This document shows, one piece after another, positions 18,446 to 27,393 of a stretch of 33,249 nucleotides of DNA. The translations under genes were made by a program, and so were the position numbers. Numbering within the stretch: the stretch's first letter is position 1; each line of letters starts with the position of its first letter. Where the stretch lies: NCBI GenBank assembly GCA_002796025.1, contig PCVQ01000028.1:1-33249 (forward strand), given 5' to 3'. Origin of the DNA: Candidatus Peregrinibacteria bacterium CG11_big_fil_rev_8_21_14_0_20_46_8. GTDB lineage: Bacteria > Patescibacteriota > Gracilibacteria > UBA1369 > UM-FILTER-53-11. Under the pieces are notes generated by a model. The model did no database searches and had not been told where the DNA came from. It saw nothing but the letters and a program-made list of their open reading frames with translations.

Positions 18446-18478
18446 TATCTCCCTATCTCCCTATCTCCCTTATCTCTC
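18446..18478. repeat. Short tandem repeat (TATCTCCC)x3 plus degenerate TATCTCTC
   Basis: Read directly at 18446-18453, 18454-18461, 18462-18469 and 18471-18478. Confidence 0.9.
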
Positions 18479-18482
18479 TTCT

Positions 18483-18956
18483 ATGGAACGCACACTCATT
18501 CTTATTAAACCGGACGGTGTACAGCGCGGATTAGTCGGTGAAGTTTTGCGCCGACTCGAGCGTAAAGGCCTTAAGCTCGCTGGGCTTAAAATGATGACCC
18601 TCGACGAAGCTGTACTGCGCGAGCACTATGCGCACATTGCAGATAAGAGTTTTTATCCTGGTGTAGAGAGTTTTATGAAGAGCTCGCCTGTGGTTGCAGT
18701 GTGTGCTGAAGGATTGGAAGCTGTTGAAGCAGTGCGCTTAATTACCGGTATTACCAAAGCGCGTGAAGCCGATGCCGGAACGATCCGTGGAGACTTTGCT
18801 ATGAGTGTTGCATGTAACGTTATCCACGCTTCAGATACGCCGGAAAATGCCGCTAAAGAAGTGAAGCGCTTCTTCAATCCCGATGAACTGCACTCGTACG
18901 ACAAGAGCGAGTATATGCATGTATATGTTGAGGATGAGCGGGGAGAGGCACGATAG
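18483..18956 (+). CDS. ndk: Nucleoside diphosphate kinase
   Basis: ERTLILIKPDGVQRGLVGEV; NVIHASD active-site His. Confidence 0.93.
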   Translation: MERTLILIKPDGVQRGLVGEVLRRLERKGLKLAGLKMMTLDEAVLREHYAHIADKSFYPGVESFMKSSPVVAVCAEGLEAVEAVRLITGITKAREADAGTIRGDFAMSVACNVIHASDTPENAAKEVKRFFNPDELHSYDKSEYMHVYVEDERGEAR

Positions 18957-18980
18957 TTCCGGCAAGCCAGCTTTGCCTTT

Positions 18981-20270
18981 ATGTACACATCGGTTTATTA
19001 CGAAACCTCTGTCTCGGCACAGCAAGTCTTTAAAAAGCTGCGTGATTCAGGCAGAGAGGTAGTCTTGTTGCACGGAAAGCCATGGTCTTTTGTGGGTGTG
19101 GTAAATCCAAAGATTGTAGTACCCAATGGTGAAGCGGGGCTTCGCTTTATCCGTGAGTATGTTGCCCGGTCGCGGAGTAAGCATGAAGGCCGGGTGCGAA
19201 AAGAAGATATGTCGCCGTTTGTGGGAGGATTTGTCGGTTTTGTAAGTTATGATTTAGGACTCGACTGGATGGGCATTGAGCGCGGGCCCGAGTATCCCCA
19301 TATTGTGCCCGATGCGCGCTTTGTTTATGTAGATGAGGTTTACGCTGTGCATGAGAAAAATAACGCCCCGGAGATGGCACCAGCGGCAGCGGAGGCCACC
19401 GCATCAAACACCACCATATCTGACGCCTCCTCCCAAAATTCAGAGCTATTTCGCGAATACTGCGCAAAAATCGATGAGATTAAAGAGCTGCTTTATGCAG
19501 GCGAAACATACCAAGTAAATTTTTCCCGCTTTTTTGAGCGGCCATATAGCGGTGATGCTTTTGAACTCTTTACAAGACTTAACGAACTTAATCCCTCTCC
19601 AATGCAGTTTTTTATGGAGACAAAAGATTGGGCGCTCATTTCGAATTCTCCGGAGCGTCTTTTTTCTGCATCGGCGCGCTCGCATGACAATGTGATTCAT
19701 CTTGAAACGCGTCCAATTAAAGGAACAGTCCCGCGAGGTGCAACCCCCGAAGAAGACCGTAGAAATATTAAGCGACTACTTGAGAGCGAAAAAGAGAGCG
19801 CAGAGCTCTCGATGATTGTCGATCTTTCACGAAACGATCTAGGTAAGGTTGCGAAGCCCGGAACACTCCGTGTGCGTGAGCATCGTGCTATACAGAAACT
19901 TTCGCATGTTATTCATACCTATTCTACAATTGTGGCCGAACTCGCCCCCGGTTTAGACTGGTTTGATTGTTTGCAGGCATTTTTCCCCGGCGGTTCCATT
20001 ACTGGCTGCCCCAAAAAGCGCACCATGGAAATTATTAAAAGGTTAGAAGGGCGTCCACGTGGTGCCTACTGTGGTTCAGCTGGGTACATTGGATTAGATG
20101 GAAGTTGTGATTTTAATATTATGATTCGTACATTGTGGTTGGATAAATTGAAGAAGAGCGTCGTATACAATACAGGCGGTGGCATTGTAATCGATTCTGA
20201 TTCCCACAAGGAATTTCAGGAAACCGAGCACAAAGCCGCTGCCTGCCTAAAGGCCTTGACAGATATATAA
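18981..20270 (+). CDS. pabB: Aminodeoxychorismate synthase component I
   Basis: Chorismate-binding domain; PIKGT (PabB-type), ELSMIVDLSRNDLG, FPGGSITGCPKKRTMEII, FNIMIRTLW. Confidence 0.87.
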   Translation: MYTSVYYETSVSAQQVFKKLRDSGREVVLLHGKPWSFVGVVNPKIVVPNGEAGLRFIREYVARSRSKHEGRVRKEDMSPFVGGFVGFVSYDLGLDWMGIERGPEYPHIVPDARFVYVDEVYAVHEKNNAPEMAPAAAEATASNTTISDASSQNSELFREYCAKIDEIKELLYAGETYQVNFSRFFERPYSGDAFELFTRLNELNPSPMQFFMETKDWALISNSPERLFSASARSHDNVIHLETRPIKGTVPRGATPEEDRRNIKRLLESEKESAELSMIVDLSRNDLGKVAKPGTLRVREHRAIQKLSHVIHTYSTIVAELAPGLDWFDCLQAFFPGGSITGCPKKRTMEIIKRLEGRPRGAYCGSAGYIGLDGSCDFNIMIRTLWLDKLKKSVVYNTGGGIVIDSDSHKEFQETEHKAAACLKALTDI

Positions 20271-20283
20271 TAAATGCTAGTAT
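20256..20283 (+). promoter_or_regulatory. Predicted promoter TTGACA-16-TAGTAT (extended TGC)
   Basis: Overlaps the pabB 3' end, about 30 nt before the small hypothetical gene. Confidence 0.5.
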
Positions 20284-20316
20284 AAGAGTCGTAATTTATT
20301 TACAACTTCAATTTTT

Positions 20317-20577
20317 ATGGAAAGACAACAAATTATAGATTTAGCTCAACAGGTAGCAATGGAGGAAGCAGGTGCTGAAAATGTATGGCAAGCTGTCGAT
20401 GAATTAGGATTTGTCGGCGCATTAGAAGAGCGTCTAAATAGTGGTGGTCCTGATGCTGTACAGGCTTTTTTGGATAACCCTGAAGAAGAAGCGCCCGAAG
20501 GTCTAGGAGATGTGTATCGATCTATTGCCCAGAACTTGAAAGCAAAGATCAAGCGCTTAGAGGAAGAAGGATTATAG
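20317..20577 (+). CDS. Small acidic hypothetical protein
   Basis: 86-aa ORF after a plausible promoter; no family recognised. Confidence 0.6.
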   Translation: MERQQIIDLAQQVAMEEAGAENVWQAVDELGFVGALEERLNSGGPDAVQAFLDNPEEEAPEGLGDVYRSIAQNLKAKIKRLEEEGL

Positions 20578-20586
20578 AATCAATAT

Positions 20587-21006
20587 ATGTATGTAAAAGT
20601 TAAAGATCTTATCGCTTGTGTCGAAGAAATTTTTTCTGATGAAACAGAAGATTTGGGTGCATCAGCCGCTGACGATAATGTCGTTTCCTTAAGCAGGGTA
20701 CAGAAAAGTAAGGAAAAATCGGAAATTCCACCAGATATTCAGGAATTAATCGCAAGCGTACGCGGTGATATTTTTGTGGAAGGCATGCGTCAAGTTTGTA
20801 ATTTGGATAGAGATCCGGACCGTATTAATGGCAGGTTTCTACATGAAGATATGGATTTCATATTCAAAGCATTCGATGACTGTTTACGAGCAATATTGGA
20901 CGAAGTTGAGCCTGAGCAGCGAGCAAGAGAGGCCCAGCGTTTAGGGCCATTAATGTTCTATTTGCGTACGAGAATACACAGACTATTTACAGATGCGCTA
21001 CAATAG
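20587..21006 (+). CDS. Hypothetical acidic helical protein
   Basis: 139-aa ORF 9 nt after the preceding one and 5 nt before pabC. Confidence 0.6.
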   Translation: MYVKVKDLIACVEEIFSDETEDLGASAADDNVVSLSRVQKSKEKSEIPPDIQELIASVRGDIFVEGMRQVCNLDRDPDRINGRFLHEDMDFIFKAFDDCLRAILDEVEPEQRAREAQRLGPLMFYLRTRIHRLFTDALQ

Positions 21007-21011
21007 GCACA

Positions 21012-21809
21012 ATGATCGTCTATTTGAATGGCCGATATCTGGAAGCGGATGAGGCGAAGATCTCAATCTTTGATCCGGGATTTTTATATGGCGATGGAAT
21101 TTTTGAAACCTTGCGTACCTATCGGGGTACGGTGTGGCAGATGGAAAAACATTTGGAGCGCCTGTACGAGTCGGCAAAGATCCGCGGATGGAAGTTGCGT
21201 GTCTCCAAATCGCGCCTGCAAACCGCGATTGAAAATACGGTGAAGCGTAACGGCTTTGAAGAGTCGCGCATTCGCGTAACTATTACAAAGGGTCAAGAGC
21301 CGCAGCCCACACTCTTTATTTGGGTTCAGCCATTGGCAAAGTTGCCGCCGTCACAATATGCCCGCGGAGTATCTGTGGTTACATTTCCATTAGAACGTGC
21401 CTTCCCGCAAATGAAGACCACGAGCATGCAGCCGTTATTGATTGCACGAAGCGAGGCGCAGAAGAGGCGTTGTTTTGAGGCATTGCTCGTTAATCGCCGC
21501 GGCAATGTTACGGAAGGCACATGGGCAAATTTTTTTATTGTAAAAGATAAAGAGCTCATTACGCCCAAGGCCGGTATTCTGCTCGGCACCACCCGCGACC
21601 GAGTTTTAAAAATCGCAAAGCCCCTTTTTAAAATTAAGCAGCAGACCGTCTCCCTAAAAGAGCTGCTTGAAGCAGATGAGTGCTTTATAACGAATGCACC
21701 AAAAGGAATTATTCCTGTAGTAAAAGTGGACGGTCAGCAGATAGGCAAAGGCCGTGTTGGGCCAATTACGAAGCATTTGCGGAAGGAGTTTGAGAAGGTG
21801 GTGGTGTAG
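21012..21809 (+). CDS. pabC: Class IV aminotransferase, probably aminodeoxychorismate lyase
   Basis: FDPGFLYGDGIFETLR, MKTTSM (PLP Lys), GNVTEGTWANFF, TNAPKGIIPV; assignment as PabC rather than BCAT from linkage to pabB/folP. Confidence 0.7.
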   Translation: MIVYLNGRYLEADEAKISIFDPGFLYGDGIFETLRTYRGTVWQMEKHLERLYESAKIRGWKLRVSKSRLQTAIENTVKRNGFEESRIRVTITKGQEPQPTLFIWVQPLAKLPPSQYARGVSVVTFPLERAFPQMKTTSMQPLLIARSEAQKRRCFEALLVNRRGNVTEGTWANFFIVKDKELITPKAGILLGTTRDRVLKIAKPLFKIKQQTVSLKELLEADECFITNAPKGIIPVVKVDGQQIGKGRVGPITKHLRKEFEKVVV

Positions 21810-21817
21810 CCGCGAAA

Positions 21818-22447
21818 TTAACCACAATTTACACAGCCTTCATGTAAGATTTCATGCCAATAATGCTTGAGTGAAAATAATGCATCGGCTTTAACGGTAT
21901 CCGAAAGAATCCACCCCTGACATTCATTAGGGTTATCTCCAAGAAATTCGCATTCGTATCCAATTTTTTGTAATTCACTCATTAACTTTGAACTTGGAAT
22001 ATTTTTAAGTTCGAGACTCGAACCATATATATATTCGCCATCTGCATTGTTTAAAAATTCTTCTAGCCGACCGCAGTCCGATGCAGTAAACATCTGACCG
22101 AGGCCCTGTCCGTCTGATGCATCTTTATATGCCATTGAGACCGGATAGTGCATACTGCCAATATCTGTTTCGTATGGTTGTGCAACACATACTGCCCGTT
22201 TATGTCCCAGTTCCGCCATAGCCTGCGTTAACATAACGCTCATTTCAGAACGCTTTAGATTATTATTCGGACCAAAGGTGCCATCTGCATAGCCATTCAC
22301 GATTCCATACTGTTTTAAAAATTCGGTTGCGTCAGAGTACCACTCTCCTGCTGGAACATCAGAAAAATAGTTGAGATATTGGGCGCTTGTAGTAAGTGCA
22401 AAAGTCAGAAGCGCACCGGCTAGTAATCCAAAAAAGAATTTTTTCAT
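21818..22447 (-). CDS. Secreted protein with a single SLH domain
   Basis: Signal peptide MKKFFFGLLAGALLTFALTTSA; FSDVPAGEWYSDATEFLKQYGIVNGYADGTFGPNNNLKRSEMSVML. Confidence 0.8.
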   Translation of the reverse strand: MKKFFFGLLAGALLTFALTTSAQYLNYFSDVPAGEWYSDATEFLKQYGIVNGYADGTFGPNNNLKRSEMSVMLTQAMAELGHKRAVCVAQPYETDIGSMHYPVSMAYKDASDGQGLGQMFTASDCGRLEEFLNNADGEYIYGSSLELKNIPSSKLMSELQKIGYECEFLGDNPNECQGWILSDTVKADALFSLKHYWHEILHEGCVNCG

Positions 22448-22481
22448 AAAATAAGAGTTAAGATTATTTTGAATATAGCAT

Positions 22482-23285
22482 ATGCTTATTCTGATGCAGA
22501 AAAAAGTAAGACTTATGGGGATTCTCAATGTTACGCCGGACTCGTTTTCCGATGGCGGTCAGTATTTAAATTTGGAGGCCGCGGAAGTGCGCGCTTTGGA
22601 GATGATTAAACAAGGTGCAGAGATTATCGATATTGGCGGGGAGTCGAGCGGGCCGGGAAGTATAGATGTTGATGTTGAAGAAGAGGTGCGTCGCGTGGTT
22701 CCTGTTATTGAGATGTTACGAAAAACAATTCCAAAAACAATTATTATTTCGGTTGATACATATAAGGCGGCGGTGGCGCGGCAAGCAATTGAGTTTGGTG
22801 CAAATATGATAAACGATATAACCGCTTTGCGCGGTGATCCGAAGATGGCAGAGCTTGTTGCACAAACCGGTGTGCCCATTGTGCTCATGTATTCCAAAGA
22901 CCCAACGGCGCGCACTACACGCGAAGAGGTGCACTACGACGACGTTGTCGTAACCATTAAAGATTTTTTGCGCGAGCGTATTGCGTATGCGCAGGCCCAC
23001 GGAATTAAACGTCGGCAGATTATTATCGATCCCGGCATGGGGGCTTTTGTAAGTGCTGTTCCGGAATATAGCTGGGAGATTTTGGAGCGCTTGCATGAAT
23101 TTAAGGAATTCGATTTGCCTATTTTGGTCGGTGCTTCACGCAAATCATTTCTTGGCGGTGCGCTTAATGAACGTCTCGGACCAACGCTGCAAGCGCATAT
23201 GCTTGCAATCAAAAATGGTGCGGATATTATCCGTGTGCACGATGTAAAAGATCATCGTGTGGTTATGGAGCAGCTATCGTATTAA
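22482..23285 (+). CDS. folP: Dihydropteroate synthase
   Basis: MGILNVTPDSFSDGG; GAEIIDIGGESSGPG; IIDPGMG. Confidence 0.92.
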   Translation: MLILMQKKVRLMGILNVTPDSFSDGGQYLNLEAAEVRALEMIKQGAEIIDIGGESSGPGSIDVDVEEEVRRVVPVIEMLRKTIPKTIIISVDTYKAAVARQAIEFGANMINDITALRGDPKMAELVAQTGVPIVLMYSKDPTARTTREEVHYDDVVVTIKDFLRERIAYAQAHGIKRRQIIIDPGMGAFVSAVPEYSWEILERLHEFKEFDLPILVGASRKSFLGGALNERLGPTLQAHMLAIKNGADIIRVHDVKDHRVVMEQLSY

Positions 23286-23296
23286 ATAATTACTTT

Positions 23297-23953
23297 ATGA
23301 AAAGAAACATACTCGTTGGACTTGTAATCTTAGTTGTTGCTCTCGGTGTCGCTGGATGTTTTCTTCGTCCCATTGATCCGGATGATCCTACCGCACCACT
23401 TGAGCTGGAAGAAAAAGCTGCAAAGTTGAAACAAGAACGGAATCAGCTTGCACGCGAATTATCTGCAGCAAAAGAAGAAGAGTTGTCTCTTAAAGTCCAG
23501 CTGGCACTCGCTTCTGATTCTGGCGCGAGCAGTCCAATTCGCGATCCTGAAAACAAGATGCGCTTTTACTATATTTCCCAGGATGGCTCCGGTCAGAATA
23601 TCTGGCTCTATGATGCTGCGAAAGACGAGTCGTACCAAAAGAGCGGTTTTGTAGCAGTTTCTCAATTTCACAAACTTCTTTATAACGAGAAACTCGATGA
23701 GGAGATGGAATTCCGTTTAGTAGGCTTGGATAATGGCAAAATTATATTTTTAGAGACCGGCTTTGAGGATTCACCAGGCCCGTGCTATTCGGCATGGCTC
23801 GAGTGGCGTCCTCTTTATTCCATCGATATTGCCGCTGCAGCACAGAGCGATATTCGTGATGTGAAGCGTAGCGAGTACAAAATCTCTGCGGCGAAAAAAC
23901 TAGAAGCAGAGCAGGATGTCGCTGCCTGCGAATCCGATCTCGGCCCGCAGTAA
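23297..23953 (+). CDS. Lipoprotein of unknown function with N-terminal coiled coil
   Basis: Lipobox VAGC; heptad-like EEKAAKLKQERNQLARELSAAKEEELSL. Confidence 0.6.
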   Translation: MKRNILVGLVILVVALGVAGCFLRPIDPDDPTAPLELEEKAAKLKQERNQLARELSAAKEEELSLKVQLALASDSGASSPIRDPENKMRFYYISQDGSGQNIWLYDAAKDESYQKSGFVAVSQFHKLLYNEKLDEEMEFRLVGLDNGKIIFLETGFEDSPGPCYSAWLEWRPLYSIDIAAAAQSDIRDVKRSEYKISAAKKLEAEQDVAACESDLGPQ

Positions 23954-23959
23954 TACATG

Positions 23960-23968
23960 TGCTATTAT
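23960..23968 (+). promoter_or_regulatory. Extended -10 TGC-TATTAT, 9 nt before queD ATG
   Basis: Direct reading; no convincing -35. Confidence 0.4.
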
Positions 23969-23977
23969 GTCTACCTT

Positions 23978-24358
23978 ATGAGCAAAGCTCACAATCTTCG
24001 GATCAGCCGCGAATTCCACTTTGATGCCGCGCACCATCTTACAAATTACTATGGGAAGTGTGAAAATCCGCATGGTCATACGTATCGTCTAGAGGTGGTG
24101 GTGGAGGGGCCGATTGGTGAAGACGGTCTGGTGATAGATTTTGTGGTTCTCAAAAAAATGACCAAAGAGCGGGTGCTCGAAAAGCTCGATCATAAAGATT
24201 TAAATGAGATTTTTGATAATCCATCTGCGGAAAATATTGCGGTTTGGGTTTGGGAGCAGCTGCACGATATTGGGGCTGCTGCAGAGCGTCCGGTAAAACT
24301 CGTTGAAGTAAAGTTGTGGGAAGGGCAGAATACGGCTGTAATATATGCAGGAAATTGA
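23978..24358 (+). CDS. queD: 6-carboxytetrahydropterin synthase / PTPS-family enzyme
   Basis: FHFDAAHHL, KCENPHGHTYRLEV (CxxxHGH), LDHKDLNEIFDNPSAENIAVWV. Confidence 0.92.
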   Translation: MSKAHNLRISREFHFDAAHHLTNYYGKCENPHGHTYRLEVVVEGPIGEDGLVIDFVVLKKMTKERVLEKLDHKDLNEIFDNPSAENIAVWVWEQLHDIGAAAERPVKLVEVKLWEGQNTAVIYAGN

Positions 24359-24908
24359 ACGAAAAATTTTAGGGATTGATAAAGACGCACTTGTAGCAAA
24401 GCTACTCAAGCTTGGTGCACAAAAGAAATTTAGCGGATTAGTGCGTACAAAGTATTTCGATCATAAAGACGGACGCATAAAGAAGCGCAATGATCTTTTG
24501 CGTGTGCGCGAATTTATTGAGGATGGCAAAGGGGCTTATTCCGAGATTGTCTACAAAACTTTTAAAGGTTTCGAAAAGGGATGCAAAGTAGTGGATGAGA
24601 CAGAATTGAAATTACCGGGCGCCGAAAGTTTTGCAACTATCTGTTTGCTATTAGAAAAACTCGATTTTGAGCAGGTGAAATATTTTGAGAAGAAGCGTGA
24701 AATTTATGTCTATGAAAAGTGGAAATTTGAATTTGATGAGTATCCAAAAATTCCAGAATTTTTAGAGATCGAGGCGCAATCAATAGGTGATATCGATGAG
24801 GCCGTGAAGCTCTTGGGTCTGGAAGAGTACGAGCAGACAGCCGATGCAATCAGCCGTTTACTTAAGAGGAAATATCCAAAAGTAGAATTGGATGGCCTTG
24901 TTTTTTGA
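24345..24908 (+). CDS. CYTH-domain (class IV adenylate cyclase / triphosphate tunnel) protein
   Basis: EIERK (ExExK), LLRVREF, ETELKLP, KKREIYVYEKWKFEFDEYPKIPEFLEIEAQS; overlaps queD by 14 bp. Confidence 0.87.
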   Translation: MQEIERKILGIDKDALVAKLLKLGAQKKFSGLVRTKYFDHKDGRIKKRNDLLRVREFIEDGKGAYSEIVYKTFKGFEKGCKVVDETELKLPGAESFATICLLLEKLDFEQVKYFEKKREIYVYEKWKFEFDEYPKIPEFLEIEAQSIGDIDEAVKLLGLEEYEQTADAISRLLKRKYPKVELDGLVF

Positions 24909-24919
24909 TTTTTCTACAT

Positions 24920-25417
24920 ATGATTATTCTCAGTCTTGGCTCTAATCTGCAGAATACGGAAGAAAATCTTGCGCAAGCTAGAAAATTATTGGCTAAATAT
25001 CTAAGCATAGAGGAAATTTCGCAGCTTTATGAGAGTGAGCCGATCGGTGTCGAAAATCATCCCTGGTACCTGAATCAGGTGGTTTTGGGTAATACCAATT
25101 TGACGGCACAGCAGCTCCTCAAAGTAGCTAAAGAAATTGAACAAAAGATGGGTCGCGATATTCATGCTCCAGATTCCAGCACGCAGATGCGGCCGCTCGA
25201 TATCGATATTCTGTTCTATAATGACGAATGTATTGAAGTTACGGGTTTAATGGTGCCGCACCCGCGTTTGCATCTCCGCCGCTTTGTTCTGGAGCCGCTG
25301 GCCGAGATAGCGCCTAATTTTGTCCATCCTAAACTGCAAAAAACCGTACGGGAATTGTTGAAGGATTGCCCGGATCGCTCTATAGTAAGGCTCCATGGAA
25401 ATTCGCGAACTGCGTAA
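24920..25417 (+). CDS. folK: 2-amino-4-hydroxy-6-hydroxymethyldihydropteridine pyrophosphokinase
   Basis: LSLGSNL, YESEPIG, RPLDIDILFYND, VPHPRLHLRRFVLEPLAEIAP. Confidence 0.93.
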   Translation: MIILSLGSNLQNTEENLAQARKLLAKYLSIEEISQLYESEPIGVENHPWYLNQVVLGNTNLTAQQLLKVAKEIEQKMGRDIHAPDSSTQMRPLDIDILFYNDECIEVTGLMVPHPRLHLRRFVLEPLAEIAPNFVHPKLQKTVRELLKDCPDRSIVRLHGNSRTA

Positions 25418-26303
25418 ACTCGCAACTCAATTTCGTATCGATGTCTTGTATACGACGCATCGCGCGCAGTCCGGTCATGTGACCTCGGCGCTCTCTTGTA
25501 TCGAGCTCCTAACCCTGCTGTATTTCGGCCAGTTAGGCGAAGCTCCGATTATGCGCTTTGACCCGAGCAGAGCTTTGTGGGAGGGCCGCGATCATTTTGT
25601 TTTGAGTAAGTGGCATGGGGTTCCGGCGCTCTATGTTATGTTGGCACATCTCGGATTTTTTCCGCATGACGAGTTGCGCTATTTCCGCCAAGTGAATGCA
25701 ATGTTGCAGGGTCACCCTGTGCGCCGAGTGCCCGGCATAGATGCAACCATCGGTGAATTAGGCCAGGGACTTTCGATTGCAAACGGCATCGCGCTTTCCC
25801 TTAAAATGGATAAAAAACCAAACCGTGTTTATACTCTTCTTGGCGATGGTGAGCTGCAGAGTGGCCAAATTTGGGAGGCAGTTATGACTGCAGCAACGCA
25901 TAAATTGGATAATCTTATAGCTATTGTCGATAACAATAAAATGCAACAAACAAACTTCACGCGTGCGATTAAAGATTTAGATCCGATCGGGCCCCGCTTT
26001 AGTGCCTTTGGCTGGAACGTTGTACCGGTGCGCGACGGGCACTCGTTTGAAGAGCTGCACGATGCGATGTTTCGAGCCTGGAAAGGGCGTCAAAAACCGA
26101 CTGTGATTATTGCAGATACGGTGAAGGGGAAGGGAGTTCCGTTTGCAGAAAATAAAGCTTTTTATCATGGTAAGGCGCTTTCTGATGAAGAGATGCATGA
26201 AGCATTAAAGATTTTGGAGCGCGGATTGTCGGCGCTGGAAACTGAGACATCAGAAGAAATCCAAGCTGTTGCGACAACATACCAAGACAATGCATTGCTG
26301 TAA
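25395..26303 (+). CDS. Transketolase N-terminal subunit (ThDP PP domain)
   Basis: SGHVTSALS, RDHFVLSKWHGVPALY, LQGHP, LGQGLSIANGIAL, GDGELQSGQIWEA … IVDNN (ThDP motif); overlaps folK by 23 bp. Confidence 0.87.
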   Translation: MEIRELRKLATQFRIDVLYTTHRAQSGHVTSALSCIELLTLLYFGQLGEAPIMRFDPSRALWEGRDHFVLSKWHGVPALYVMLAHLGFFPHDELRYFRQVNAMLQGHPVRRVPGIDATIGELGQGLSIANGIALSLKMDKKPNRVYTLLGDGELQSGQIWEAVMTAATHKLDNLIAIVDNNKMQQTNFTRAIKDLDPIGPRFSAFGWNVVPVRDGHSFEELHDAMFRAWKGRQKPTVIIADTVKGKGVPFAENKAFYHGKALSDEEMHEALKILERGLSALETETSEEIQAVATTYQDNALL

Positions 26304-26321
26304 TTCTTAGTTAATTATTCT

Positions 26322-26753
26322 ATGGCTACATTCAAACTTTATAAAGAAGGAAAAGATTACCATCAGATTTCAATAAAAAAGATTCGGGACGGTCTAACAA
26401 AAATTGCGCCGCTCGAGTGTTTTGAATTTACTGCACATGCGCCGGGCGAACACTGGGTCAGCATTGCCTCTCCCGAGCTCACTTCAATTTGTCCCTTTTC
26501 CGACTATCCGGATTTTGGCGCGGTAACAATTGAGTATGTTCCGAATAAGCGCTGCTTGGAATTAAAATCGTTTAAGCTCTACATCAACGCATTTCGCGAG
26601 GTTAAAATCTTTCATGAATCTTTGACCGAATTGATTTTTGCCGACTTTTTGGAGGCGGTGAAGCCCCTAAAGGCGCGCATTAGTATCGATATGAATGTGC
26701 GCGGAAATGTAAAAACAGTATGTAAGAAGTACTATAAGTGCAGCCCGCAATGA
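26322..26753 (+). CDS. queF: preQ0 reductase (NADPH-dependent 7-cyano-7-deazaguanine reductase)
   Basis: SICPFSDYPDFGAVTIEYVPNKRCLELKSFKLYINAFREVKIFHE. Confidence 0.9.
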   Translation: MATFKLYKEGKDYHQISIKKIRDGLTKIAPLECFEFTAHAPGEHWVSIASPELTSICPFSDYPDFGAVTIEYVPNKRCLELKSFKLYINAFREVKIFHESLTELIFADFLEAVKPLKARISIDMNVRGNVKTVCKKYYKCSPQ

Positions 26754-27391
26754 TTCTGAACGAAGTATTTTTTTCGGTACAGGGCGAGGGCGTGAATATC
26801 GGTAAGCCCGCAATTTTTGTGCGCTTTGGGAATTGTAATTTGAAGTGCACGTGGTGTGATACGAAGTACACATGGGATCCGGCGGTGGCGGATAATGTGC
26901 GTGTGGATTTGCCGGAACTGTTTGGAAAAATTCGCGCCTATGATTGTAAGCATTTAGTGATTACCGGCGGCGAGCCGATGTTACAGCAAGATGTAATTTG
27001 TGCGATTCGAGAGGAGTTTCTGGACTACTATATTGAGGTCGAGACAAATGGTTCGTTTGCTGCGACAGAGAAGTGCGCCGAGGCCGTGGATTTATTTACC
27101 GTTTCGTATAAGACGAGCAATTCCGGTAATGCACCATACGAGTTGAAGATGTTTGGGTTGGCGTGTGTATATAAATTTGTGGTTGATGCAGTGGGGGACT
27201 TTGAAGAAATTGAAGCTGTGATTGCCAAATATAAGCTGCCGGCTGAGAAAATTTATTTGATGCCGCAGGGCGTAACCCGCGACGAACTGTTAAAAAAACA
27301 CGATATGCTCATTGCACGCTGCAAAGAGAAGGGCTATACATTTACGCCACGATTGCACATTTTAACCTGGGGCGCAGAGCGCCGAAAATAA
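26750..27391 (+). CDS. queE: 7-carboxy-7-deazaguanine synthase (radical SAM)
   Basis: SVQGEGVNIGKPAIFVRFGNCNLKCTWCDTKYTWD; VITGGEPMLQ; ATGA overlap with queF. Confidence 0.92.
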   Translation: MILNEVFFSVQGEGVNIGKPAIFVRFGNCNLKCTWCDTKYTWDPAVADNVRVDLPELFGKIRAYDCKHLVITGGEPMLQQDVICAIREEFLDYYIEVETNGSFAATEKCAEAVDLFTVSYKTSNSGNAPYELKMFGLACVYKFVVDAVGDFEEIEAVIAKYKLPAEKIYLMPQGVTRDELLKKHDMLIARCKEKGYTFTPRLHILTWGAERRK

Positions 27392-27393
27392 TA

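Noticed and set aside
24345-24908. CYTH gene as a cAMP-producing adenylate cyclase feeding the Crp/Fnr regulator at 7133
   Set aside because: Possible, but the two genes are 17 kb apart and the overlap with queD/folK points to pterin metabolism; not asserted without an assay.
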